This document shows positions 1-7,936 of a DNA stretch of 64,000 bases, piece after piece. Position numbers and translations under genes: made by a program. Source of the DNA: Zymomonas mobilis (GTDB lineage: Bacteria > Pseudomonadota > Alphaproteobacteria > Sphingomonadales > Sphingomonadaceae); the NCBI RefSeq assembly GCF_006715975.1, contig NZ_VFOF01000001.1, positions 258,001 to 322,000 on the forward strand, read 5' to 3'. The notes beneath the pieces were generated by a model that did no database searches, was not told where the DNA came from, and saw only the letters and a program-made list of their open reading frames with translations. Position 1 is the first letter of the stretch, and every line of letters begins with the position of its first letter.

Positions 1-668
1 CAATGGAAGACCGTGCATTGGATCTAATGATAGGTGAGGGGCCTTCTGCCCGTTCTGTCAGAATTGATCTTCCGAATTTTACGCTGGTTGGAGCAACGAC
101 CCGTCAAGGTCTGTTAAGCACGCCGCTTCGGGATCGCTTCGGTATCCCTGTCCGGTTGCAGTTTTATACTATTGAAGAATTACGGCAGGTGATTACCCGT
201 GCTGCCCGTTTGTTGGGGATGGAAATCGCACCGGAAGGTGCCGAAGAAATTGCCAAAAGAGCGAGAGGCACACCGCGTATTGCCGGGCGTTTATTGCGTC
301 GTGTTCGAGATTTTGCGGATGTGGCCGGAGCGACAATCGTGGATCGTTTTATTGCCGACGAAGCGTTAAATCGTTTGGAAGTCGATAAGATGGGGTTGGA
401 TTTGATGGATCGCCGTTATCTGATGATGATTGCGGATATCTATAAAGGGGGGCCGGTTGGTATTGATACTTTGGCGGCCGGTTTATCTGAACCCCGTGAT
501 ACGGTCGAAGAAGTCATCGAGCCTTATTTAATCCAGTTAGGATTGGTCGCGCGAACCGCCCGTGGTCGCCAATTGAATGGCTTAGCATGGCGGCATTTAG
601 GTTTAACTGACCCAAAAGAGGCCGAGCAGCAGAGTTCTAAAAAGAAAAATCAGTCCGGTTTATTATAA
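1..668 (+). CDS. ruvB: Holliday junction branch migration helicase RuvB (5' end outside window)
   Basis: C-terminal two thirds of RuvB, the hexameric AAA+ motor that drives branch migration on RuvA-bound Holliday junctions in the cytoplasm. The reading frame is already open at base 1, so the Walker A region lies upstream. Visible parts are the sensor-type stretch [20 protein letters not shown], with its arginine finger region, then the helical lid ([15 protein letters not shown]) and the winged-helix DNA-binding domain ([14 protein letters not shown], ending [13 protein letters not shown]). A Lys/Ser-rich tail ends the protein. ybgC and the tol genes follow on the same strand, the usual alphaproteobacterial ruvB-ybgC-tolQR order. 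There is no clear terminator before ybgC. Confidence 0.97.
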   Translation, partial: MEDRALDLMIGEGPSARSVRIDLPNFTLVGATTRQGLLSTPLRDRFGIPVRLQFYTIEELRQVITRAARLLGMEIAPEGAEEIAKRARGTPRIAGRLLRRVRDFADVAGATIVDRFIADEALNRLEVDKMGLDLMDRRYLMMIADIYKGGPVGIDTLAAGLSEPRDTVEEVIEPYLIQLGLVARTARGRQLNGLAWRHLGLTDPKEAEQQSSKKKNQSGLL

Positions 669-785
669 AAATACCGCGCTTTTCATCGCCTGTTCAGGTT
701 GTTTTTCTTTTACAGGGAACGATTATCAAAACAGATTAAAAAAGAATAGAAATATATACTATAATGACGATCCAGAGAGGGGTTT

Positions 786-817
786 GTTCTTTTCATTAGG
801 TTTTTAAAGAAAAGAAC
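786..817. repeat. 9-bp perfect inverted repeat in the ybgC leader
   Basis: GTTCTTTTC (786-794) and GAAAAGAAC (809-817) form a perfect inverted repeat with a 14-nt loop, 44 bp before the ybgC start. A TATAAT hexamer sits at 760-765. It could be a leader hairpin or an operator. It has no U-run after it, so it is not a standard terminator. Confidence 0.4.
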
Positions 818-860
818 GTATTATTCCGTCTGGCTTTGTCTGTGCAAGAAGGCTGCTGCG

Positions 861-1361
861 ATGGTAATGCATGGAAAGACAATATCGAAGGATAAGCCTG
901 TTGATCCGATCGCAGATGGTGTCTTGAAAGAACGCGTTCACTATTTCCCTGTAAATGTTTATTACGAGGATACTGATCTTTCCGGACGTGTCTATCATGC
1001 CAATTATTTGCATTTTGCCGAACGGGCGCGTTCCGATCTGGTAAAATTGATGGGTATTAACCAGCGGGTCGCCTATCAGGATGGTGTCGGCATGTTCGTG
1101 ATCCATCAACAAAAAATTCGTTATTGCCAGCCCGCATGGTTGGATGATCGGTTGGAAATACAAACCGAAATTATCCGCTTGCGAGCCGCAACGCTTCAGT
1201 TACAGCAACAGATTTTTCGCGGCACAGAAATTTTGACAGAAGTGGAAAGTGAGATTGCTTTTCTTTCTGTTGAGGGTCGTCCTTGTCGTATTCCGTCTTA
1301 TTGGCGACCTTTGTTTGAGTCCTTGTGCCTCCCCGCGGCTGATCGGGTTGAAAGGAAGTAA
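861..1361 (+). CDS. ybgC: YbgC-family acyl-CoA thioesterase (Tol-Pal associated)
   Basis: Hotdog-fold thioesterase of 166 aa. It shows the 4HBT signature YYEDTDLSGRVYHANYLHFAERAR at about residues 31-55, with the catalytic Asp in YEDTD and the conserved YHANY. The family hydrolyses short- or medium-chain acyl-CoA/ACP and is tied to the inner-membrane phospholipid machinery. It is the usual first gene of tol-pal operons. The gene ends 7 bp before tolQ, so it is co-transcribed. ATG 861 is used; an in-frame ATG at 867 is possible and neither has a strong Shine-Dalgarno. The N-terminal 25 residues exceed the usual family length. Confidence 0.9.
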   Translation: MVMHGKTISKDKPVDPIADGVLKERVHYFPVNVYYEDTDLSGRVYHANYLHFAERARSDLVKLMGINQRVAYQDGVGMFVIHQQKIRYCQPAWLDDRLEIQTEIIRLRAATLQLQQQIFRGTEILTEVESEIAFLSVEGRPCRIPSYWRPLFESLCLPAADRVERK

Positions 1362-1368
1362 TTAAAAG

Positions 1369-2079
1369 ATGCCTTCTTTGGGAATGTCCGGCAATGCCGA
1401 TTTGGCGAGTTCTGTATTATCGCCGGTGACCTTGTTTTTGCATGCCGATATCGTTGGCCGTTTGGTCATGATCGTGCTGTTATGTGCCAGTATATGGAGC
1501 TGGGCCCTTATTCTGGGGCAGTTTTTCCGTGCTTCGGCAGCTAATCGTGCCAGCCGCAATTTTGAAAAAGCCTATAGTAAAGCAGAATCCATGGGCGAGC
1601 TGGAACGCTTTTATGATCGCTATTTCGGTAGCAATGATCCTTCTGCCCGTATTTTTCTGTCCGGTATGCAGACCGTGAAATCAGCAGGAAGAGCCGTTGA
1701 CCATGAGGGTGACCGTGATCGGTTGTCTGTGTCCCTTGAGAGTGCTGTTGGGGCGGCTGTTGAGGATATGTCGTCCCCTTTGAGCAGCCTTGCCACCATT
1801 GGTTCGGTGTCTCCCTTTGTCGGTCTGTTCGGAACGGTTTGGGGCATTATGCATAGCTTTAGCCAGATCGCAGCCGGTGGAAATACGGCGATGGCGATTG
1901 TGGGGCCGGGCATTGCCGAAGCGTTGTTTTCAACGGCGTTAGGTTTGTTCGCCGCTATTCCAGCCAGCATTGCCTATAACCGGATGGCGCATAGTGTTGG
2001 TCTGTTTGAATCACGCCTTACCCGTTTTTCTGATCGCATTTACATCACCCTTAGCCGCGCCATGGACGCCCGTCACTGA
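1369..2079 (+). CDS. tolQ: Tol-Pal system proton channel subunit TolQ
   Basis: Inner-membrane protein of 236 aa in the MotA/TolQ/ExbB family. It forms, with TolR, the proton-motive-force motor that energises TolA during outer-membrane constriction. It has a first membrane segment near residues 25-45 (IVGRLVMIVLLCASIWSWAL), a long cytoplasmic loop, and two C-terminal membrane segments. The second contains the hallmark FVGLFGTVWGIMHSF and the third GPGIAEALFSTALGLFAAIPA. Its stop TGA shares one base with the tolR ATG (TGATG at 2077-2081), indicating translational coupling. Confidence 0.96.
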   Translation: MPSLGMSGNADLASSVLSPVTLFLHADIVGRLVMIVLLCASIWSWALILGQFFRASAANRASRNFEKAYSKAESMGELERFYDRYFGSNDPSARIFLSGMQTVKSAGRAVDHEGDRDRLSVSLESAVGAAVEDMSSPLSSLATIGSVSPFVGLFGTVWGIMHSFSQIAAGGNTAMAIVGPGIAEALFSTALGLFAAIPASIAYNRMAHSVGLFESRLTRFSDRIYITLSRAMDARH

Positions 2080-2606
2080 TGAGCGCAGTTTCGGCAAGAA
2101 GAAGGCGTGGGTCTAAAAGACGGCCTTTGATGGCAGAAATCAACGTAACGCCTTTGGTGGATGTTATGTTGGTGTTGCTGATTATCTTCATGGTGACAGC
2201 GCCTTTGATGGTGACTGGTGTTGCGGTCAATTTGCCGGATAGCCGTGCCAAGGCGTTGGAATCCAAAGAAAAGCCGGTGACCATTACGATTGATGCCGAG
2301 GGCGGCATTCATATTGATGATGATGTCGTCGATATGGCCGAATTACCTGCCCGTTTGCAGGCTATCCATCAGGCTGATCTGGCAAAGCATGAACAGGTAT
2401 CGGGTGAAGGTGATCCTGATGCGCCTGCGGTTGCGAGTGAGCAGCCGATTTATCTGAAAGCCGATCGGGTTTTGAACTACGGTCGGGTTATGCAGGTTAT
2501 GGGTGAGTTGGATAATGCTGGCTTGAAAAAAGTGGCTTTGGTGACAACGGGTGCCTCTGGCGCTTCTTCTGGAAGTAAAAACACCCCGACTGATGAGGGA
2601 AGGTAA
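2079..2606 (+). CDS. tolR: Tol-Pal system protein TolR
   Basis: ExbD/TolR-family protein of 175 aa with one membrane segment near residues 29-50 (PLVDVMLVLLIIFMVTAPLM). The conserved Asp in this segment (PLVDVMLVLLI) carries the proton path. The periplasmic domain has the family pattern GGIHIDD...LKADRVLNYGRVMQVMGELDNAG. An Asp/Glu/Ala-rich insertion around residues 105-122 makes it longer than E. coli TolR (142 aa). It starts inside the tolQ stop and ends 6 bp before tolA. Confidence 0.95.
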   Translation: MSAVSARRRRGSKRRPLMAEINVTPLVDVMLVLLIIFMVTAPLMVTGVAVNLPDSRAKALESKEKPVTITIDAEGGIHIDDDVVDMAELPARLQAIHQADLAKHEQVSGEGDPDAPAVASEQPIYLKADRVLNYGRVMQVMGELDNAGLKKVALVTTGASGASSGSKNTPTDEGR

Positions 2607-2612
2607 GTCATT

Positions 2613-3314
2613 GTGATGACCTCCCGATCAGCTATGAGACGCGGCTTTGTTATAGCCATTGCCGGTCATATCGCTTTGTTACTGTTTTTCTTGATTCGCT
2701 TTTCGTTTCAGGACAAGCGGCCAAGCCAGCCTGTGGATACGATCGAGGTAACCTTTGCGCATGGCGTCGGGATGCATTCTTCTTCGCCTAATGCGTCTTC
2801 TGAGGCAGCAAGGGCGACGACCGCACCGAAAATAGGGGAAGAAAAAGAGGCGGCTCCGGCACCGAAAACTTCTGTGCCAAAAGAGGCGACAGCAGAGCCA
2901 AAGGCGCAGGCTCAAAATACGGCTAAAGCAGAGCCGAAAATAGAAAGTAAGCCGGTAGCCAAGCCTGAAATACAGCCAAAGGCAAAGCCGGTCGAAACGC
3001 CTAAGCCTTCTCTTGCGCCAAAAATTCAGCCACAACCCAAAGAAACTGCGGTGGTGCCCCCTCAGAAAAATAAGGCCGTGGCTCAAGAAAATCCGCAGCC
3101 AAAAGCTGAAAGTAAAACGCAAAATAAGCCCCATAATGACGTCAAGAATTTAATGGAGTCTTTTTCTAAATCTCAGGTTAATGTTTCCGATCATAAGGCA
3201 GGCAGCAACACAGAGAGTAATAAAGGAAAAGAAAAGAGTAACGCACCGGATAGCGGAAAAAGTAAAAGTGATAATAACCGGAATAGCGGTTCCCGTTTAG
3301 GATCGGATTTTTGA
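2613..3314 (+). CDS. tolA: TolA, N-terminal part (membrane anchor and linker); frame ends early
   Basis: First part of TolA, the stalk that links TolQR to Pal and the outer membrane. It has a short cytoplasmic start, one membrane segment near residues 10-30 (GFVIAIAGHIALLLFFLIR), and a long low-complexity Ala/Lys/Pro/Glu linker followed by a Ser/Asn/Lys-rich part. TGA at 3312-3314 ends the frame just where the C-terminal domain should begin. That domain continues in the -1 frame (next entry). The run TTTTT at 3308-3312 permits a -1 slip by tRNA-Phe on TTT. Either this is a sequencing or true frameshift, or the two parts are made by recoding. Confidence 0.85.
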   Translation: MMTSRSAMRRGFVIAIAGHIALLLFFLIRFSFQDKRPSQPVDTIEVTFAHGVGMHSSSPNASSEAARATTAPKIGEEKEAAPAPKTSVPKEATAEPKAQAQNTAKAEPKIESKPVAKPEIQPKAKPVETPKPSLAPKIQPQPKETAVVPPQKNKAVAQENPQPKAESKTQNKPHNDVKNLMESFSKSQVNVSDHKAGSNTESNKGKEKSNAPDSGKSKSDNNRNSGSRLGSDF

Positions 3315-3694
3315 AAGGTATTCTTGGCGGGACGGGGACTTCTTCGAAACCGCAAGGCTCTGCCATTTCTGGTCCGGCCTTGAATGGTTTGGGTGCAGCT
3401 ATCAAGCGTCAGGTTCAGCCTTGTTATGACCTTGGTGCTTTGGGTGGCACCGATGCGATGCGGATTATTACCGTTTTGCGGTTACGCTTTAATCAGGATG
3501 GTTCGGTCAACGGCACGCCTGAAATGATCGAACAAACCGGCCTGACTTCGGATAATCGCTCCTATGCTCGTCAGATGGCTGAAATCAGCCGCCGTGCTGT
3601 TTTGCGTTGTGCTCCGCTGCATTTGCCTGCTGAACTTTATAAGGGAGGATGGGATGAAATTGATATTGGCTTCATTCCGGCGCAGATGCATTGA
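3311..3694 (+). CDS. tolA: TolA, C-terminal domain (separate frame, possible TTG start)
   Basis: 127-codon frame holding the TolA/TonB-type C-terminal domain that contacts TolB and Pal. It includes a CYDLGALGG segment, the strand VLRLRFNQDGSVNG, and a paired Cys (CAPLHLPAELY). It overlaps the upstream frame by 4 bp (TTGA), with TTG at 3311 as the only possible early start and AGGA at 3299-3302 placed 8 nt before it. If it starts there it has no signal peptide and would stay in the cytoplasm, where it could not do TolA's job. A frameshifted fusion is therefore the more sensible product. tolB follows 58 bp later. Confidence 0.8.
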   Translation: MKGILGGTGTSSKPQGSAISGPALNGLGAAIKRQVQPCYDLGALGGTDAMRIITVLRLRFNQDGSVNGTPEMIEQTGLTSDNRSYARQMAEISRRAVLRCAPLHLPAELYKGGWDEIDIGFIPAQMH

Positions 3695-3752
3695 GATTAT
3701 AAAGAATAACGTGGCCTGTTCCAAAAATGGCCTCGAAATGAAGGATTGTTGA

Positions 3753-5138
3753 ATGAGCAGCGTAATCAGAAAATGGGCGGTAACCGCTTTAATGGCTGTC
3801 AGCAGCACGGCTTTGTTCGCGCAGAATCCGGCGGCGGGCGGCAATAATGCAGCGCCTGCCAATCAGGGTGATAGCCGCCGTATTTTGCGGGTGGATATTA
3901 CCGGTGGTATTTCGCAGCCGATGCCGATTGCTATTCCGGTGATGCCGACTCCAAATTCGGTGACGACGTTAGCGGGCACGACGGCCGTGTTAGGACGTCA
4001 GGTGGCCTCGGTTATTTCCAATGACCTGAAATCGAGCGGCCTTTTTTCTCCGTCGCAGCAGGCTTCCTTGCATAATGTTTCTTTCCCTGAAGTAACTGCG
4101 CCGCAATATGGATATTGGTTATCCAGTGGGGCGCAGGCTTTGGTTCAGGGTTTTGTTCAGGCCAATGGTGACGGCACCTTGACGGTGGGTTGTTATCTTT
4201 ATGATGTGTTTGCTTCGCAGGAAATGTTGCATAAAGGTTTTGTGGTAAAACCAGCCGATTGGCGGCGTGCCGCGCATAGATGTGCGGATGCGGTTTATAC
4301 CCGACTGACCGGTGAAGGCCCCTATTTTGATAGCCGTATTGTTTATATTTCGGAGACGGGCCCGAAGAATCACCGTCTGAAACGTTTGGCTATCATGGAT
4401 CAGGATGGTGCCAATCATCGTTTCTTAACCAATGGTCAGTCAATGGTTCTGACCCCGCGTTTTGCGCCGAACCAACAGACCGTGACCTATCTCTCTTATG
4501 TCGATAACGCCCCCCGTATTTATGTTTATACGTTGGGTTCAGGGCATGTCCGTTCGGTCGTGAATAAGCCGAATACGACCTTTGCCCCGCGTTTCTCGCC
4601 TGATGGAAAGACGATTGTCTTTTCTATGTCGGTTGCGGGTAATGCCGATATTTACAAGGTTCCGGTTTCAGGTGGGCAGGCAACGCGCCTGACGACTTCA
4701 CCTGGCATTGATACGGCACCAAGCTTTTCACCGGACGGTTCAAAAATCGTCTTTGAAAGCGATCGTTCTGGTAGCCAGCAGATCTATGTCATGAATGCCG
4801 ATGGATCTAACCAGAACCGCATCAGCTTTGGTAGCGGTCGCTATGCCACCCCAGTATGGAGTCCGCGTGGTGATTTGATTGCCTTTACCAAATTGGGTGG
4901 TGGTTTCCATGTCGGTGTCATGAAGACCGATGGTTCTGGTGAACAAATTCTGACCAATGGTTGGCAGGATGAAGGCCCGAGCTGGTCACCGAACGGACGG
5001 GTTATCGCCTTTTTCAGAACAGCGCGTAATTCTGGTCATACCGAATTATGGTCTGTTGATTTAACGGGCGTTAATGAACGGCATATTCCGACACCTTTGG
5101 ATGGATCTGATCCGTCTTGGGGACCGTTATTGCCATAA
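3753..5138 (+). CDS. tolB: Tol-Pal system periplasmic protein TolB
   Basis: 461-aa periplasmic protein with a Sec signal peptide (KWAVTALMAVSSTALFA, cleavage after FA-Q). It has an N-terminal alpha/beta TolB_N domain and a six-bladed beta-propeller. The propeller repeats are plain: NTTFAPRFSPDGKTIVFS, GIDTAPSFSPDGSKIVFES, GRYATPVWSPRGDLIAFTK and QDEGPSWSPNGRVIAFF. TolB shuttles between TolA and Pal during division. The start ATG 3753 follows the 3' end of tolA by 58 bp. Confidence 0.97.
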   Translation: MSSVIRKWAVTALMAVSSTALFAQNPAAGGNNAAPANQGDSRRILRVDITGGISQPMPIAIPVMPTPNSVTTLAGTTAVLGRQVASVISNDLKSSGLFSPSQQASLHNVSFPEVTAPQYGYWLSSGAQALVQGFVQANGDGTLTVGCYLYDVFASQEMLHKGFVVKPADWRRAAHRCADAVYTRLTGEGPYFDSRIVYISETGPKNHRLKRLAIMDQDGANHRFLTNGQSMVLTPRFAPNQQTVTYLSYVDNAPRIYVYTLGSGHVRSVVNKPNTTFAPRFSPDGKTIVFSMSVAGNADIYKVPVSGGQATRLTTSPGIDTAPSFSPDGSKIVFESDRSGSQQIYVMNADGSNQNRISFGSGRYATPVWSPRGDLIAFTKLGGGFHVGVMKTDGSGEQILTNGWQDEGPSWSPNGRVIAFFRTARNSGHTELWSVDLTGVNERHIPTPLDGSDPSWGPLLP

Positions 5139-5263
5139 TTTCTTTATTGTTTTCATTAATTGGAAGATAATCGCTGAGTTGTTCAAGCGATTCGGTGATT
5201 ATTACTTTTCATATTATTGTTTTTTTCACGGGATGGCAGACCTTTTTGCCGATGAGGTTAATA

Positions 5264-5794
5264 ATGACTAAAAGTAAATTAACAATAAGTCTGTTTGCTG
5301 GTCTAGTAGCCCTTACTGCCTGCTCGAGTCATCAGCCAAAAGCGGCTAGTTTGCCACCTGCTCCGGCGACCAAAGCACCGGCTCCCAATTCGAATGGTGA
5401 TGTCGATACCGGTGCCGTTCGCGATACGGTCGTTCTGGGTTCCCATGCTGATTTCCTGCGTCAGGTCGGAACGGATATGGTGCATTTCGCTCTGAATAGT
5501 CATGACCTTGATAGTGAGGCCAAAGCTATTTTGGATCGCGAAATCAGATGGTTGAAAAAATACCCGAGCACTCGCGTCACGATTGAAGGTCATTGTGACG
5601 AACGGGGTACCCGTGAATACAACATTGCTTTGGGTGAAAAGCGTGCCGATGCGGTTCGTGATTATCTCGTAAAAGCAGGTGTTGCCAATTCGGTTAATGT
5701 CATCAGCTATGGTAAAGAACGGCCATTGGCTATGGGTTCCGATGAAGATGCATGGGCACAGAACCGTCGTGCTGTGACTGTCACGCCGAATTGA
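5264..5794 (+). CDS. pal: Peptidoglycan-associated lipoprotein Pal
   Basis: Outer-membrane lipoprotein of 176 aa. ATG 5264 is chosen because GAGG lies 6 nt upstream and because it gives a proper lipoprotein signal with lipobox LTAC (KLTISLFAGLVALTACSS). A longer in-frame start at 5195 would bury this signal. The C-terminal OmpA-like domain has the peptidoglycan-binding core VTIEGHCDERGTREYNIALG, with the Asp and Arg that bind diaminopimelate. It is the last gene of the tol-pal operon and is followed at once by a terminator. Confidence 0.96.
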   Translation: MTKSKLTISLFAGLVALTACSSHQPKAASLPPAPATKAPAPNSNGDVDTGAVRDTVVLGSHADFLRQVGTDMVHFALNSHDLDSEAKAILDREIRWLKKYPSTRVTIEGHCDERGTREYNIALGEKRADAVRDYLVKAGVANSVNVISYGKERPLAMGSDEDAWAQNRRAVTVTPN

Positions 5795-5827
5795 TCTATT
5801 TCTTCTAAGATTGAAGATCGATAATAA

Positions 5828-5864
5828 AAAGGCCGCCTTTGTTGAAGGTGGCCTTTATTATTTT
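5828..5864 (+). terminator. Rho-independent terminator of the tol-pal operon
   Basis: Stem AAAGGCCGCC (5828-5837) pairs with GGTGGCCTTT (5847-5856), with one G-U, and is followed by ATTATTTT. It lies 34 bp after pal. Confidence 0.85.
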
Positions 5865-6037
5865 AAAGGCCATAGGTTGAGGTTGCCTGCATTCCATTTT
5901 TGGTAGGCTATCAGGGCGGCGGAATTTGTGAATATATTTTCGTTATAGTGAAAATGAAACGCGGTTATGTTCGGTTTTCAAACAGGCATGCTTGCTGATT
6001 TTGGTTCGATAGAACCGTCTAGCGACTCCATAGATGT

Positions 6038-6176
6038 ATGATAAAAGTTCGATATTTGTCTATTGTTGCGATTTTTATTGGCAGTTCAGCCTTAGCCGAA
6101 GCCGCGTATTAATAACGATCAAAAAAGTTTTTGTGAGGGCTGGTATAACGGCATAGCCGTTGTTGAAAATGAATAG
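6038..6176 (+). pseudogene. Frameshifted remnant of a small secreted protein
   Basis: ATG 6038 opens a 24-codon frame that is a near-perfect Sec signal peptide (MIKVRYLSIVAIFIGSSALA, cleavage ALA-E) and stops at 6110. Moving one base at the GCCGCG before the stop opens a second stretch beginning RINNDQKSFCEGWYNGIAVV and ending at TAG 6174-6176. Together these would make a mature secreted peptide of about 25 residues with a single Cys. I do not recognise the family. It may be a decayed gene or chance. The rest of 5865-6330 shows no gene. Confidence 0.3.
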
Positions 6177-6330
6177 ATAAATTTTGAGATGTTTTGAGAC
6201 ATGAATTTTAGACAATATGAAGGTCAGCGTTGACGATATCTTGGCCTTATTGTGTTTAGTCCATCGAATGCCATGAGATGCCGTTTTAAGATCACTAGGG
6301 CTAGCAAAAGAGAGTAGAAAATACTCTATT

Positions 6331-6699
6331 TCATTTAGTGTTTAATCTTTGTTTTAGATCAAACATCAAAGATAGGTGAGAGCCGATAATCCAGAACAAA
6401 ATAATGTTCACCCATTTGATATTTTTGATTCCGATAAAAAAAGCAAGATTGGCGATGATCGTCACAATGATCGCGGCAGAAATAAGAATTAAGAACGGGT
6501 TGGATGAGCGGTTTAGATTTAGCTTGGGGCGTTTGTTGTAGCTGTAAATTCCAAGAAGAAGCGCCAGCACATAATAGATTGGACTGCTGTGCGCTTGTGT
6601 CGTCGTATAGGCCGTGATTGCAACCGCATATGTGAGAAGTAGGCCATTTATAAAAAATATTTTTAAAGGGGCGGAATGGTTATTTGACTGCCAATGCAT
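6331..6699 (-). CDS. Small hydrophobic membrane protein, unknown
   Basis: 122-aa protein that I do not recognise. It has about four predicted membrane segments: FFINGLLLTYAVAITAYTTT, PIYYVLALLLGIY, FLILISAAIIVTIIANLAFFIG and WVNIILFWIIGSHLSLMF. Short charged loops (YNKRPKLNLNRSS) separate them and the C-terminus is basic. It stands alone on the minus strand, 90 bp beyond the glycerophosphodiesterase gene's stop and after a hairpin, so it probably has its own promoter. Coding potential is supported mainly by length and the clear membrane pattern. Confidence 0.6.
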   Translation of the reverse strand: MHWQSNNHSAPLKIFFINGLLLTYAVAITAYTTTQAHSSPIYYVLALLLGIYSYNKRPKLNLNRSSNPFLILISAAIIVTIIANLAFFIGIKNIKWVNIILFWIIGSHLSLMFDLKQRLNTK

Positions 6700-6769
6700 T
6701 TTTTATATCCGTTCCTTAAAGTGAAGTTGTTTCGTTATTTCGCCTGATTTTTCTTGCAGATGAGAGAAT

Positions 6770-6785
6770 CCCCGCCGAAGCGGGG
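6770..6785 (-). terminator. Stable hairpin after the glycerophosphodiesterase gene
   Basis: On the minus strand, CCCCGC-TTCG-GCGGGG, a C(UUCG)G tetraloop hairpin, starts 4 bp after the stop codon at 6790. It lacks a good U-run, so it may end transcription inefficiently or protect the 3' end. Confidence 0.5.
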
Positions 6786-6789
6786 AGGT

Positions 6790-7920
6790 TTAAAATACCT
6801 CGACAGCGAGACGGCCGACGGCCGGATCGTCGGTGAAAAAGCCATCCAATCCCAATTCCAGATAACGTCTAATTTCAGCGATCGAGCCTTGGATATTTCG
6901 GCTATTATCGCCTTCCTGATTGCGTAATTGTCGCGGCAGGAAGATGTTTTCAGGGCGGCAGGTATAGCTATGCACAAACAAACCAGCATCATGCGCATTT
7001 TGTATCAAGTTAGTCGGTTGTAGCCATTGGCCATTGCTATCTTTGGGGATTAGATATTCATTGGCAGGCCCGATCGCATCAGCATAGCCGCGAAGTTCTT
7101 GCAGCCCTTCTTTTGATACCAGATTTCTGAAAGTCGTTTTTCCACCAGCGGCCAGAATATCAGCGGGCGGCACGTCTGGATAACCCAGCAGAAACATTAA
7201 TTTCCAGTTTGGTCGGCTCTGGCCTATTTTTTTCCGGATATAACGGAGAGGGGTCGGTTCAAAGGATTGAATTTCGACCGGAGCCTGACGCGTATAATTA
7301 TGACGGTTCAAAATATCTAAAAGTTGGTCTTCGGGTGTGAAGCCCAATTTATGAAAATGGGTCGGGTTTTTCAATTCAGGAATAATGCCGATTTGACGAC
7401 CTGAGGCGGTTGCCGAGGCGGCGACAAAATCAATAACTTCTTCGATAGACGGTATATCAAACCAGCCATTATAGCGGCTGTTAGAAGGTCTGATTTGTGG
7501 CAGCCTTTCACAGGCACGGAGTTGTTTAATTTCGGCAAAAGTAAAGTCGGTGGTGAACCAACCTTCTTGCTGTTTGCCGTCAATCGTCATGATCCGTCGC
7601 CGATTGGCAAATTCTGGATGTTGAGCGACATCCGTTGTGTCGGTGATATTGCTTTCATGACGGGCAATCAGCCTGCCATCTTTGGTTGGTACCAGATCTG
7701 GTTCGATATAATCGGCACCGTCAATGATAGCTTTGCCATAGGCCGCCAATGTGTGTTCTGGTCGTAAGGCCGAAGCCCCGCGATGCGCAAAAATCAAAGG
7801 ACGGGTTGGAAAAGCCATGCTGGGGGATGCGACAAGCGCATTCCCCCGAAACAAGCTGCTGGCCGCTAGAACCGTTCCTGTTGTTTGTAAAAAATGGCGG
7901 CGGCTGAAGAGGGACATCAT
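6790..7920 (-). CDS. Periplasmic glycerophosphodiester phosphodiesterase (GlpQ family)
   Basis: 376-aa GDPD-family TIM-barrel enzyme that cleaves glycerophosphodiesters to glycerol 3-phosphate and an alcohol. It begins with a Tat-type signal peptide (SRRHFLQTTGTVLAASSLF), so it is exported folded. Active-site motifs are FAHRGASALRPEHTLAAY (catalytic His-Arg, then Glu), YIEPDLVPTKDG (metal-binding Glu/Asp) and ARHESNITDTTDV (second His). The C-terminal GLDGFFTDDP is also typical. It lies 16 bp behind a TonB-dependent receptor on the same strand, suggesting a receptor/hydrolase unit for uptake of a phosphodiester or its products. Confidence 0.92.
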   Translation of the reverse strand: MMSLFSRRHFLQTTGTVLAASSLFRGNALVASPSMAFPTRPLIFAHRGASALRPEHTLAAYGKAIIDGADYIEPDLVPTKDGRLIARHESNITDTTDVAQHPEFANRRRIMTIDGKQQEGWFTTDFTFAEIKQLRACERLPQIRPSNSRYNGWFDIPSIEEVIDFVAASATASGRQIGIIPELKNPTHFHKLGFTPEDQLLDILNRHNYTRQAPVEIQSFEPTPLRYIRKKIGQSRPNWKLMFLLGYPDVPPADILAAGGKTTFRNLVSKEGLQELRGYADAIGPANEYLIPKDSNGQWLQPTNLIQNAHDAGLFVHSYTCRPENIFLPRQLRNQEGDNSRNIQGSIAEIRRYLELGLDGFFTDDPAVGRLAVEVF

Positions 7921-7936
7921 GAAACCTTCAAAGGAT

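Noticed and set aside
804-1163. 119-codon frame on the minus strand
   Set aside because: It is antisense to ybgC, whose hotdog motifs and operon position are clear.
5195-5263. Longer N-terminus of Pal
   Set aside because: It would place 23 extra residues in front of a complete lipoprotein signal peptide that has its own correctly spaced GAGG.
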